From a virus, in IMG/VR virus record IMGVR_UViG_3300038566_000026, positions 1-46,703 of that record: a stretch of 46,703 bases of DNA; one strand, 5' to 3'. This document shows, in pieces, positions 38,787 to 46,276 of the stretch (the first letter of the stretch is position 1; each line of letters opens with the position of its first letter). The position numbers and the translations under genes were made by a program. The notes beneath the pieces are model-generated. The model had not been told where the DNA came from, did not search any database, and saw only the letters and a list, made by a program, of their open reading frames with translations.

Positions 38787-39118
38787 TGGAAACTAATATG
38801 TCCGATGAAAGTTGGGCTAATTGGTTAGCCGAGTGGGAGGAGTCATTAGAATATCTATATGGTTCCTCCACTCAAGCTAAACCACCAGCTCCACGGCAAT
38901 CTAGCGAACCCATTGCATCCGGTAAAGATTCAAAGGTCTATAGCTTTATTAGAAAGGTCAGAAGTACAGCCAAGGCGACATTCTTCTTAACAGAAGACGG
39001 TATAGCTGGTGACTTTGGATTCTGGTGTCCTAAATCGGCAATTCTACAAACTAAGAAAAATGAGGTAGAAATTGCTAAATGGTGTAAACTGAAAATTATT
39101 CAATATACGGAGTATTAA
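38786..39118 (+). CDS. Hypothetical protein
   Basis: A 110-residue protein starting METNMSDESWANWLAEWEES, Trp- and Glu-rich at the N-terminus. A proline/serine linker (AKPPAPRQSSEP) follows, then a small domain (KDSKVYSFIRKVRSTAKATFFLTEDG and IAGDFGFWCPKSAI). The start overlaps the lipoprotein stop (TAATG) after GGAGG. The C-terminal part may be a small nucleic-acid-binding beta domain. No family was recognised. Confidence 0.72.
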   Translation: METNMSDESWANWLAEWEESLEYLYGSSTQAKPPAPRQSSEPIASGKDSKVYSFIRKVRSTAKATFFLTEDGIAGDFGFWCPKSAILQTKKNEVEIAKWCKLKIIQYTEY

Positions 39119-39120
39119 AG

Positions 39121-40377
39121 ATGGCCGATTTGGTTGAAGAAAAAGCTCATGCGCGATTATCACCTTCGGGTGCTAAGCGTTGGATGACATGTCCGGGTTC
39201 CATTCAGTTAGCTGAAAAGTTAGGTATTAAAGACAAGACGTCTAAGTATGCCGCTGAAGGTACTGTTGCTCACGAAGTACACGAACTCTGTCTTGTTAAA
39301 AAGCAGCAAGCGAAAGAGTATCTTGGTCGCACCATTGAAGCAGATGGTATGAAGTTCAAAGTCAATCAGAATATGGTTGATGCCGTTCAGTTAAGCCTTG
39401 ATTATATCTGGGACAGAATTGAAATGGCTGATTTGGAAGGCTTACGTGTAGAAATACAGGTTGAAGTCCGTTCCTCACTTGAGTATCTGGGTATTCCTGG
39501 TCTTGATGGCGGTACTTCTGACGTCGTGTTATTGTTCTGGAATGATCAAGACGACTTGGTAGCTATTGAAGTATTTGACTATAAGCACGGAGCAGGGGTA
39601 GCGGTAGAAGCTATTGATAATCCTCAGGCTATGTGTTACGGCTTGGGTATTGTTGAAAAATACGATGCTAATCCAGAAACTACTATTGAGATAACTATTT
39701 CTCAGCCTAGAGCACACCATCCTGACGGTCTTATTCGTACTTGGACTACTAAGGCTAAAGAGCTTAGAAACTGGCAAGATGAAGAGCTTGTACCAGCCGC
39801 TAAGGAAACACAGAACCCTGATGCAGACTTAGTACCTAGTGACAGCGGTTGCCGCTTCTGTAAAGCTGCTGGAGACTGTCCAAAGCTGTTTGAGCGTACC
39901 CAAGAAGTCGCGATGATGGACTTTGATGACCCAGAGCCACAACTACCCGACGTTCAGAAACTAACTGCCGATCAGAAGCGTTTCGTTATGGATCATGCGG
40001 CTATGTTGCGTTCGTTTATCGTAGCGGTGGAAGACCAAGTTAAGTCAGAAGTTGATCACGGAAGTAAAGAGTACGAGGGTCACTATAAGCTCGTACGCAA
40101 AACTACCCGTCGTAAGTTTATTGAAGACGCTACTGATGAACTTGTGTCCCCATTGTTTGATCACCTGGAACACGGAGATGTCTTTGAAGAAAAGTCACGC
40201 TCTATGACAGAAATTGAACGTCGTCTTAAGAAAGCTGTAGGAGCTAAGGCGGCGAAAGAAATTATGGCTGACATTACCACTAAGCCCGAAGGGGAACTGG
40301 TAATAGCACCACAAACTGACAAGCGTAAGGCCGTAGAGCCTACTATTGTTAGTGACTTTACAGGCTTAGAAAATTAA
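39121..40377 (+). CDS. DUF2800 PD-(D/E)XK nuclease-like protein
   Basis: A 418-residue DUF2800 protein, a RecB/Cas4-like nuclease. The N-terminal ARLSPSGAKRWMTCPGSIQLAE box has its conserved Cys. The active-site region is GLDGGTSDVVLL, then VAIEVFDYKHGAG (Asp, Glu/Asp-x-Lys) near residues 125-160. The cluster SGCRFCKAAGDCP near 240 completes an Fe-S-binding cysteine set with the N-terminal Cys. It probably works with the DUF2815 protein next door in recombination or end processing; the two families are regularly adjacent in phages. Confidence 0.9.
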   Translation: MADLVEEKAHARLSPSGAKRWMTCPGSIQLAEKLGIKDKTSKYAAEGTVAHEVHELCLVKKQQAKEYLGRTIEADGMKFKVNQNMVDAVQLSLDYIWDRIEMADLEGLRVEIQVEVRSSLEYLGIPGLDGGTSDVVLLFWNDQDDLVAIEVFDYKHGAGVAVEAIDNPQAMCYGLGIVEKYDANPETTIEITISQPRAHHPDGLIRTWTTKAKELRNWQDEELVPAAKETQNPDADLVPSDSGCRFCKAAGDCPKLFERTQEVAMMDFDDPEPQLPDVQKLTADQKRFVMDHAAMLRSFIVAVEDQVKSEVDHGSKEYEGHYKLVRKTTRRKFIEDATDELVSPLFDHLEHGDVFEEKSRSMTEIERRLKKAVGAKAAKEIMADITTKPEGELVIAPQTDKRKAVEPTIVSDFTGLEN

Positions 40378-40385
40378 GCCATAAT
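40357..40385 (+). promoter_or_regulatory. Promoter for DUF2815 gene
   Basis: TTTACA (40357-40362), 17 bases, CATAAT (40380-40385); the -35 lies in the end of the DUF2800 gene. The leader contains AACAGTTAAAAAGG (40414-40427), the element seen after other promoters. Confidence 0.7.
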
Positions 40386-40437
40386 AACCACGACCATTCG
40401 GTCAATCAACTTAAACAGTTAAAAAGGAAACAGTCTA

Positions 40438-40986
40438 ATGGCTAAAGTAATTATTCAAAACGTTCGTTGTTCTTATGTATTCGTAACCGAGCCTCGCAAG
40501 GGCGATAACGGTGAAGATGGTAAGTATTCCCTTCAGGTCATTCTACCGAAAGACCACGCTCAAGTCAAAAAGATCAAGGCCGCTATTAAAGCCGCTGCTG
40601 AAGAAAAGTTTGGCTCCAATGTTAAGATGGGTATGCTGAAGCTTCCTCTACGTGACGGTGACGAAGAACGCGAAGGTGAAGAATACGAGGGTTGTTACTT
40701 CCTGAATGCGAACTCTGCTCGTAAGCCTGGAATCGTAAATCGTAACAACGAACCTGCTGACCAAGATGACTTGGAAGAGTATTGCTACTCCGGTGCATAC
40801 TTCCACGCATCTGTCAACTTTTACGCCTACAACTTTGAAGGTAAGAAAGGCGTTGCAGTTGGTTTGAACAACGTCATGCTTCGTAAGAAAGGTGAACGTC
40901 TTGACGGTGCGGTTGCCGCCACAAGTGAGTTCTCTGATTTTGCAGATGGGGATGACGAAACTGACAACGGTGATGACGACTGGTAA
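40438..40986 (+). CDS. DUF2815 single-stranded DNA-binding-like protein
   Basis: A 182-residue DUF2815 protein with an OB fold. It opens MAKVIIQNVRCSYVFVTEPR, then GKYSLQVILPKDHAQVKKIKAAI, a central DGDEEREGEEYEGCYFLNANS strand and FYAYNFEGKKGVAVGLNNVML. The C-terminus is acidic (FADGDDETDNGDDDW), ending in Trp like the acidic tips of SSB proteins that recruit partners. It has its own promoter and terminator, consistent with high expression. Confidence 0.9.
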   Translation: MAKVIIQNVRCSYVFVTEPRKGDNGEDGKYSLQVILPKDHAQVKKIKAAIKAAAEEKFGSNVKMGMLKLPLRDGDEEREGEEYEGCYFLNANSARKPGIVNRNNEPADQDDLEEYCYSGAYFHASVNFYAYNFEGKKGVAVGLNNVMLRKKGERLDGAVAATSEFSDFADGDDETDNGDDDW

Positions 40987-40997
40987 GCAGTTGAGGG

Positions 40998-41022
40998 GAG
41001 GGGCTTCGGCTCCTCTTTCTTT
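40998..41022 (+). terminator. Intrinsic terminator after DUF2815 gene
   Basis: GAGGGGC/GCTCCTC (7 bp, one G-U) with a TTCG tetraloop is followed by TTTCTTTA. It ends three bases before the ATG of the next open frame. Confidence 0.85.
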
Positions 41023-41025
41023 ATT

Positions 41026-41235
41026 ATGAACGATAATCAAATGTGGACTTGGACTTTAAATATGTGTATTGCCGCTTATATGCACCGTGACCCTGATACT
41101 CAGGTTCGTAGGATGGCAAAACGCTATAAGAAATTAACAAATAACAAAACTACACAGCGGACGCTTAGAACCATCATAAAGAGTAGTCGGCCGTCCTTAG
41201 TGGTTAAGGTAGCCTATGATGAACTCACCAATTAG
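41026..41235 (+). CDS. Small basic hypothetical protein
   Basis: A 69-residue frame (MNDNQMWTWTLNMCIAAYMH start) with a basic helical second half (VRRMAKRYKKLTNNKTTQRTLRTIIKSS). The ATG lies three bases after a terminator's T-tract and has no visible ribosome binding site. It overlaps the next frame by 20 bases. It is probably real because the interval would otherwise be empty on both strands, but the evidence is modest. Confidence 0.5.
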   Translation: MNDNQMWTWTLNMCIAAYMHRDPDTQVRRMAKRYKKLTNNKTTQRTLRTIIKSSRPSLVVKVAYDELTN

Positions 41236-41551
41236 ATCGCTCCCACAGGCCGGAGCAAACGGGTTAAGACCTAGCGATATAAGCCCCTATAAACACCGCT
41301 CAGCCCTTGCTAAGCGACAAGCCCGTGACAAGGCTATAGACGTCCTACAGCGGCTAGTATTAGGTCGTACAGAAACCTCCATATTACCTCCTCACCTAAT
41401 ATCCGAACTTTGGCACAACATAGCCGATAATGGACTAAAAACGTCCAAATTAATACTCTGGGACGCCTTTGATGGCGGTACTAACTTCAGGTTAGAAGAA
41501 AAGTCCCGAATTAGTTCAAATAGTCCTTGCAAGCTCATCCATGATGAGTAA
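41216..41551 (+). CDS. Hypothetical protein
   Basis: A 111-residue frame. The first 35 residues are polar (SPIRSLPQAGANGLRPSDIS), and the middle is helical (RSALAKRQARDKAIDVLQRLVL). ILPPHLISELWHNIADNGLK follows. Codon choice is richer in C-ending codons than the neighbours. Its stop lies in the -10 region of the promoter at 41527. No family was recognised. Confidence 0.55.
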   Translation: MMNSPIRSLPQAGANGLRPSDISPYKHRSALAKRQARDKAIDVLQRLVLGRTETSILPPHLISELWHNIADNGLKTSKLILWDAFDGGTNFRLEEKSRISSNSPCKLIHDE

Positions 41552-41555
41552 TAAT
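41527..41555 (+). promoter_or_regulatory. GAGTTCA-class promoter for modification-side operon
   Basis: TTGCAA (41527-41532), 17 bases, AATAAT (41550-41555), then GAGTTCAAG. A double leader element (AACAGCTAAACAG followed by TTAAAACAGG, 41591-41613) precedes the next ATG. This is the last promoter I can see before the hypermodification genes. Confidence 0.7.
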
Positions 41556-41622
41556 GAGTTCAAGGTTAAGCAATACCGCTTAGCCCCTAAAACAGCTAAA
41601 CAGTTAAAACAGGAAAACAGCC

Positions 41623-42261
41623 ATGAATACTAAACTTACTATCCGCACCGAAGCCCAAATCACCGAGCTTAAACTGTCTGAAATCACTACCATCAACAAT
41701 GAGTTTGCAGTCGCTAACGGTACTAAAGAAACCAAGCGTTTCGGTACTAAGCCAGCGGCTATCAAAAAGTGTCTATCAAATCAGGCGGCTTATGTTGAAC
41801 AGCGTGACCAATACCTAGCTGACAATAAGGATCCAGTTGAAGACTTTATTGAAAAAGGCGGCGAGGTTACACAATGTCCACCGCAAAAGAACCCTAAGCA
41901 AAAAGCACCTACTTCTAAAAGTGCTTTGTTATCTACTAAGGGTAATCGTTTAGGTCGTTCAGGTGGCGAACGCAAGCCAGCTAATTCATTCTCAATGAAT
42001 ATTGGTGGTTCACGTATTGTTTACGACATCCCAACTACTTTGGTATCTGTTGTAAAAACTACCGACAAAGCTGATTCAATGGTCGGTACGTTAATCCAAG
42101 CAATAGAAGACAGCTTGGAGCCAACAGTTGAAGAAATAGTTAATTATGTTGTCACTAACTATAAGCGTCCTAAAAGTGCTAAAGAAGTTGACCGCTCATT
42201 CGTAATTCGTAAAATCAAACGTGCTGTTCAAAAAGGTTACTTGAAACTTGAGTCAGCATAA
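41623..42261 (+). CDS. Unknown protein with C-terminal helical domain, upstream of modification genes
   Basis: A 212-residue protein. The N-terminal 70 residues (LSEITTINNEFAVANGTKET and the KRFGTKPAAIKKC box) resemble a short conserved phage motif with phenylalanine and tyrosine contacts. A basic linker follows (residues 85-115). The C-terminal 60 residues (MVGTLIQAIEDSLEPTVEEI and KIKRAVQKGYLKLES) look like a winged helix. A similar C-terminal plan recurs in the next gene (42311), suggesting duplicated DNA-binding proteins. The function is unknown. It is followed by a terminator. Confidence 0.75.
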   Translation: MNTKLTIRTEAQITELKLSEITTINNEFAVANGTKETKRFGTKPAAIKKCLSNQAAYVEQRDQYLADNKDPVEDFIEKGGEVTQCPPQKNPKQKAPTSKSALLSTKGNRLGRSGGERKPANSFSMNIGGSRIVYDIPTTLVSVVKTTDKADSMVGTLIQAIEDSLEPTVEEIVNYVVTNYKRPKSAKEVDRSFVIRKIKRAVQKGYLKLESA

Positions 42262-42271
42262 TTTATAATAA

Positions 42272-42300
42272 GGCTCTGGGAAACCGGAGCCTAAACTTTT
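42272..42300 (+). terminator. Intrinsic terminator between the two unknown proteins
   Basis: GGCTCTGG/CCGGAGCC (8 bp, one U-G) with a GAAA tetraloop is followed by TAAACTTTT. GGAGG of the next gene begins immediately after it. Confidence 0.8.
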
Positions 42301-42310
42301 GGAGGTCATC

Positions 42311-42925
42311 ATGTTTTACGCAATAGATTTCGACACTAGGTCAGTTGAATCAAAAAGCACCGACGGTGAAATACTTGCTGCTTATATTATAGATAACGAT
42401 CTTACTATGGCTGTAGCCTTAGTGGATAGTGAAGATGAATTATGTCTTCAATTTAGCTTAGGTGAGATGCAAGAGCTGTCTAAGAATTTGGGCGGCAATA
42501 AAGAATATGAGTCTGATGAACAGGCCGCTGAATGGTGTTGGCGTTTATTGGAACAATCTCAAGATGACTTCCCAAAGTTTACAAACGCACTAGGTAAAAA
42601 GCTACTCAAAGCAGCCGCTAGACGTTGCAAAGACAGCCCTAGTAAAAGTACCAGTGGTAACGCTGCAAAGCCAGCCAGGAAGCCTAGAACGTCTTCTAAA
42701 CCTGCTGGTAAACGACCAACAGATGCAACAGTACTAACCCTTGGTAAACAACCGAAGGAAACCACTGTTCTATTTAAAGTATGGCAAACCGTTGAGGATA
42801 ACCTTGGTGATATGTCAATAGGTGATATCGTGGCTGAATGCGAGTTAGACGAGCAACAATGCCGCAAGCAGATATCACGCTGTATCCGTAAAGAAGTTCT
42901 AATTAAAGTAGAGGAAGAGTTATGA
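42311..42925 (+). CDS. Unknown protein directly upstream of 5-hmdU kinase
   Basis: A 204-residue protein. The N-terminal 80 residues are acidic and alpha/beta (MFYAIDFDTRSVESKSTDGE). A Lys/Ser/Pro-rich linker is at about 105-145. The C-terminal 55 residues (FKVWQTVEDNLGDMSIGDIV then QCRKQISRCIRKEVLIKVEE) look like a winged helix similar to the end of the 41623 protein. The start at 42311 follows GGAGG; an ATG four codons earlier is unlikely. It overlaps the kinase by four bases, so it is translationally coupled to the modification genes and is a candidate DNA-targeting partner. Confidence 0.75.
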   Translation: MFYAIDFDTRSVESKSTDGEILAAYIIDNDLTMAVALVDSEDELCLQFSLGEMQELSKNLGGNKEYESDEQAAEWCWRLLEQSQDDFPKFTNALGKKLLKAAARRCKDSPSKSTSGNAAKPARKPRTSSKPAGKRPTDATVLTLGKQPKETTVLFKVWQTVEDNLGDMSIGDIVAECELDEQQCRKQISRCIRKEVLIKVEEEL

Positions 42926-43494
42926 TAATTAATATTCGAGGCACAAGTGGTTCAGGTAAAACCACTCTTATCCGTAAGTTCTTTGAGTTATGTGACAGCA
43001 AAGAAACTATTCAACCAGCCGATAGCAAAAAGCCAAAGGGCTATAAATGCTCATATAAGGGTGAGACTATTTTTGTAGTCGGGTCTTATGAGAATGTTTG
43101 TGGTGGTTGCGATACTGTATCCACACAAGATGAAATTGAACAGTTGATTGAAGACTATGCGTTTGACGGTCATGTATTGTTTGAGGGCTTATTTATATCC
43201 CACATCTACGGACGTTATGCTGAGATGGCTAAACGTGATCCAGACAACTTTGTTTTCATTATGTTGGAAACTCCGTTTGATACCTGTATGGATCATATTA
43301 GACAGCGTCGTGAAGCTTCTGGTAAGTCTACCGTTCTAAAAGACAGTGTTTTTAACAATGCCCGTAAAACATACGACTCTACCTATCGTATTCGTAACAA
43401 GCTCACAAACGACGGCCTGACTTGGGAAGAATTACCATTGGAAAACCGCTTCCAGTTGTTTGAAGAGTTTCTAGACTTTTATTTGGGAGTGTGA
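42922..43494 (+). CDS. P-loop 5-hydroxymethyl-dU DNA kinase
   Basis: A 190-residue P-loop kinase with Walker A RGTSGSGKTTLIRKFF (Gly7-Thr15) and a Walker B-like strand HVLFEGLFIS near 75-85. A lid-type arginine segment follows (CMDHIRQRREASGKSTVLKD) near 125. This matches the phage 5-HMUDK family, which phosphorylates 5-hydroxymethyl-dU in DNA to a (pyro)phosphorylated intermediate for further substitution. Its direct neighbours, an aGPT-PPlase-type gene and a TS-like hydroxymethylase, are the family's usual partners. Activity on DNA rather than free nucleotide is inferred from the family. Confidence 0.85.
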   Translation: MIINIRGTSGSGKTTLIRKFFELCDSKETIQPADSKKPKGYKCSYKGETIFVVGSYENVCGGCDTVSTQDEIEQLIEDYAFDGHVLFEGLFISHIYGRYAEMAKRDPDNFVFIMLETPFDTCMDHIRQRREASGKSTVLKDSVFNNARKTYDSTYRIRNKLTNDGLTWEELPLENRFQLFEEFLDFYLGV

Positions 43495-43495
43495 T

Positions 43496-44344
43496 ATGCT
43501 TACACCAAATCAGGAACAACTAATCTATTGGATAACTGAACGTGAGTCTATTCGTAAGAAGAAAGAAGCTAGCCTACCTGCACCTTGGTCAGATAACCCT
43601 GTTATGCAAGTGACCTATTTCTGCAACGTGAATCGTGAAGATGATAAAGTCACCAAGTGGATACGACAGAACTGGACTTACCCTTGCGATACATTGGGTG
43701 AGGAGTGTTCTGAGTATTATGACTTCGCTATGATCGTGGCTCGTATCTTTAATCTACCTTCTACGCTTGAAGAGCTTCAGCAACCGATAGAAACTTACTA
43801 CTGGTTAGAACATGCAGAAGAGGTATTTCATGACCGCAAGGTACGAGGTGACAATATATGGAACGGAGCTTATATTATCTCAACGAACGGTAAGAAAATG
43901 GATAAAGCATCGTATTGTTTGATGCTTCTAGAAAAACTTGCAAAGTCGCACAAAGTCACGCATAATTGCTCTACGCTTAAAGAAGCTCATCAAGCACTTA
44001 TGAAGGTTGAAGGCTTGGCTAGTTTCTTAGCTGCTCAGGTGGTAGCTGACCTTAAGAACACTGTCGGTCATCCACTTAATAAGGCTGAGGACTGGTTCAC
44101 ATTTAGCGCTCCAGGTCCAGGTAGTCTTAGAGGGCTTAGTTGGTTCTTTGAAGAAAAAGTATCAGCAAAGAATTATCATGAGAAGATTAAAGAGGCTTAT
44201 GAAATATTGGAGTTTGAGTTACCGGAAGAAATACTTGAATTCTTATGTTTCCAAAACCTTCAAAATTGTTTCTGTGAGTATGATAAATTCATGCGGGTGA
44301 CAAACGGAACAGGTCGTTCAAAACGTAAATATAAAGGTAATTAA
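43496..44344 (+). CDS. aGPT-PPlase / HMUDK-helical family protein
   Basis: A 282-residue helical protein. A region with DTLGEECSEYYDFAMIVARIFN (residues 63-85) and WLEHAEEVFHDRKVRGDNIW precedes LASFLAAQVVADLKNT and AEDWFTFSAPGPGSLRGL near residue 205. The GPGSLRGL loop is typical of the alpha-glutamyl/putrescinyl-thymine pyrophosphorylase and 5-hmdU-kinase helical families. It is expected to act on the kinase product in DNA, possibly transferring a substituent to the methylene. The acidic middle and basic end (SKRKYKGN) are visible. A truncated second copy begins the window. Confidence 0.75.
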   Translation: MLTPNQEQLIYWITERESIRKKKEASLPAPWSDNPVMQVTYFCNVNREDDKVTKWIRQNWTYPCDTLGEECSEYYDFAMIVARIFNLPSTLEELQQPIETYYWLEHAEEVFHDRKVRGDNIWNGAYIISTNGKKMDKASYCLMLLEKLAKSHKVTHNCSTLKEAHQALMKVEGLASFLAAQVVADLKNTVGHPLNKAEDWFTFSAPGPGSLRGLSWFFEEKVSAKNYHEKIKEAYEILEFELPEEILEFLCFQNLQNCFCEYDKFMRVTNGTGRSKRKYKGN

Positions 44345-44345
44345 A

Positions 44346-45365
44346 ATGAAAGTATTAAATGTAAGAAACGCGATTGAAGCATTGGGTCAGGGTATCCATC
44401 TAATTAAACATGGCGGTGAACACATTGACAGCCGAGCGGGTATGACGATTGAAGTTCCTTCACCAGTGGCTACAACATACAGCCATCCATGGGAACGTGT
44501 GTTAATTAGCAAGGTTCGTGACGCTAACCCATTCTTCCACTTAATGGAAGCTATGTGGATTCTAGCTGGTCGTGAGGATGTTAAATTCCTTACTGAGTTC
44601 AATAAGCGTATGGTTGAATATAGCGACGACGGTCAGGTATTCAATGCCCCATACGGTTATCGTCTACGGAATGGTAATTGTAACGCTCATTTAGATCAAT
44701 TGTCTGAAGTTATAAAACTATTAGAACGCGACCCAAATAGCCGTCAAGCCGTCTGCCAAATTTGGGATGAGGATGACCTTGTTCACACCACTAAGGACAA
44801 GGCTTGCAATATGTCCTTAGTGTTCCGCATCCGTAACGGCAAGCTCTGTATGACGGTCTACAATCGTTCTAACGATATGATCTGGGGTGCTTACGGTGCA
44901 AACGTAGTTCAGTTTAGTATGATTCAGGAATACGTCGCAGCTCATCTGGGACTACCGCTTGGCGAATACACTCAGGTCAGCAATTCTTACCATATTTATA
45001 CTGAAGATGCTGGCGGTGCTGTGTGGGATCGCTTGAAAGATAACTATGACGGTTATTCATCTATTTATGATGAAGCTATTCATAATACTGTTTATATGTT
45101 GCCGCATGACATGCCAGCGTTTGAACATGACATCCTTCAGTTCTTTAACGCTTATGACCAATTCGGTATTGAAGAACTAGGTGAACTTCGTTGCTGGCAA
45201 TCGCAGTATTTTAATCAGTTAATCATGCCTGTACTTTGCATCTATCTGATCCACAAGCAACATGGTCCAGAACAGGCTTTGAAGTATACTCACACCATCT
45301 TAGCAGATGATTGGAAACTGGCGTGTGAAGACTGGCTTACTAACCGTATGGAGGCTCGTAAATAA
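44346..45365 (+). CDS. Thymidylate-synthase-like dUMP hydroxymethylase (second copy)
   Basis: A 339-residue protein, about 96 percent identical by eye to the protein at 173-1192, with the same Cys154 (DKACNMSLVF) and Asn186. In this copy the gene stands in its complete context, directly after the aGPT-PPlase-type gene (one base after its stop) and overlapping the HD gene by one base. On a circular genome it is the same gene as the first copy from another strain. Confidence 0.88.
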   Translation: MKVLNVRNAIEALGQGIHLIKHGGEHIDSRAGMTIEVPSPVATTYSHPWERVLISKVRDANPFFHLMEAMWILAGREDVKFLTEFNKRMVEYSDDGQVFNAPYGYRLRNGNCNAHLDQLSEVIKLLERDPNSRQAVCQIWDEDDLVHTTKDKACNMSLVFRIRNGKLCMTVYNRSNDMIWGAYGANVVQFSMIQEYVAAHLGLPLGEYTQVSNSYHIYTEDAGGAVWDRLKDNYDGYSSIYDEAIHNTVYMLPHDMPAFEHDILQFFNAYDQFGIEELGELRCWQSQYFNQLIMPVLCIYLIHKQHGPEQALKYTHTILADDWKLACEDWLTNRMEARK

Positions 45366-45871
45366 TGAATATAAGAAATATACTTCATAGCGGTGACGTG
45401 GTTCGTTTTCACAACCATGTTGGTATTGACAAACAAAAGACAGCCGAACATCAATGGGGCGTTGCACTTATTGTTGAGCACATTTATCCAGAAGGTTCTA
45501 AAACATTGCTTCTAGCAGCTCTAACTCACGATGCAGCGGAATATTATATTGGCGATATTCCCGCACCTGTTAAGTGGGATAACCCTGAGCTCAAGAAAAC
45601 ATTGCATGAGATGGAACGTCGGTGGGAGGAACAAAACGGCGTTCATTTTGACTTGGCTCCTGAAGAACAAATGGTTCTTAAAATGGCAGACACCCTAGAA
45701 GGAATGTGGTTCTGTGTTCATCAGGTTCGTATGGGTAACATAAACGCCAAGAGACCTTTTCGCAAATGGCGTGAGTTCTTTCAAGATAGTTTCACTGTCG
45801 TTTGTTCTAATCACTTTACTAAAGCAGGTGAATTATTTCACGCATTGGTTCAAGAAATGGAGGAGCTGTAA
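45365..45871 (+). CDS. HD-domain 5'-deoxynucleotidase-like protein (second copy)
   Basis: A 168-residue version of the protein at 1192. All metal-binding residues of the HD signature (THDAAEYYIGDIPAPVK) and EHQWG are kept. Residues 85-105 and the last 25 residues differ (SFTVVCSNHFTKAGELF instead of TFSDVMPKYPKAFEFY), including one extra codon. The changes lie outside the active site. Confidence 0.85.
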   Translation: MNIRNILHSGDVVRFHNHVGIDKQKTAEHQWGVALIVEHIYPEGSKTLLLAALTHDAAEYYIGDIPAPVKWDNPELKKTLHEMERRWEEQNGVHFDLAPEEQMVLKMADTLEGMWFCVHQVRMGNINAKRPFRKWREFFQDSFTVVCSNHFTKAGELFHALVQEMEEL

Positions 45872-46275
45872 TGGACGTAAACGAATATCAAATTGGTGGC
45901 GACCACTACAACAAGCGCAATTATCAGCATTGGGATTTTGTGTGCGATGCAAACCTTCATTATCTGTTAGGTTGTGCCACCAAGTATTCCCGCTGGCGTG
46001 ATAAAAACGGTCTTCAGGACTTGCGTAAAATCGCCCATTATATTTCCAAGGCTGAAGACCGTGATGTTTGGCCTCCAGGATTGGAAACCATTGAAGAGCA
46101 GGTTGAAAAGTTTGCTAGTCAGTTCGAACATAAGGATGATCGTGAGCTTATTGTTCTTATTTGTTCCGGCGAGTATGAAGCGGCTCAAAAGCTGATTTGT
46201 GAAATGATTGACGAAGCTGAATGCGGTCCGACTGCAAACTATGTTGATCCTGACAAAAATTACATCCGAGGTTAA
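45871..46275 (+). CDS. DUF3310 protein (second copy)
   Basis: A 134-residue version of the protein at 1695. The IGGDHY start, YLLGCATKY, DKNGLQDLRK and the ECGP...NYVDPDKNYIRG end are shared. Residues 67-112 (RDVWPPGLETIEEQVEKFAS and the following helix) bear almost no resemblance to the other copy, as if a cassette had been exchanged between conserved flanks. Confidence 0.85.
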   Translation: MDVNEYQIGGDHYNKRNYQHWDFVCDANLHYLLGCATKYSRWRDKNGLQDLRKIAHYISKAEDRDVWPPGLETIEEQVEKFASQFEHKDDRELIVLICSGEYEAAQKLICEMIDEAECGPTANYVDPDKNYIRG

Positions 46276-46276
46276 T

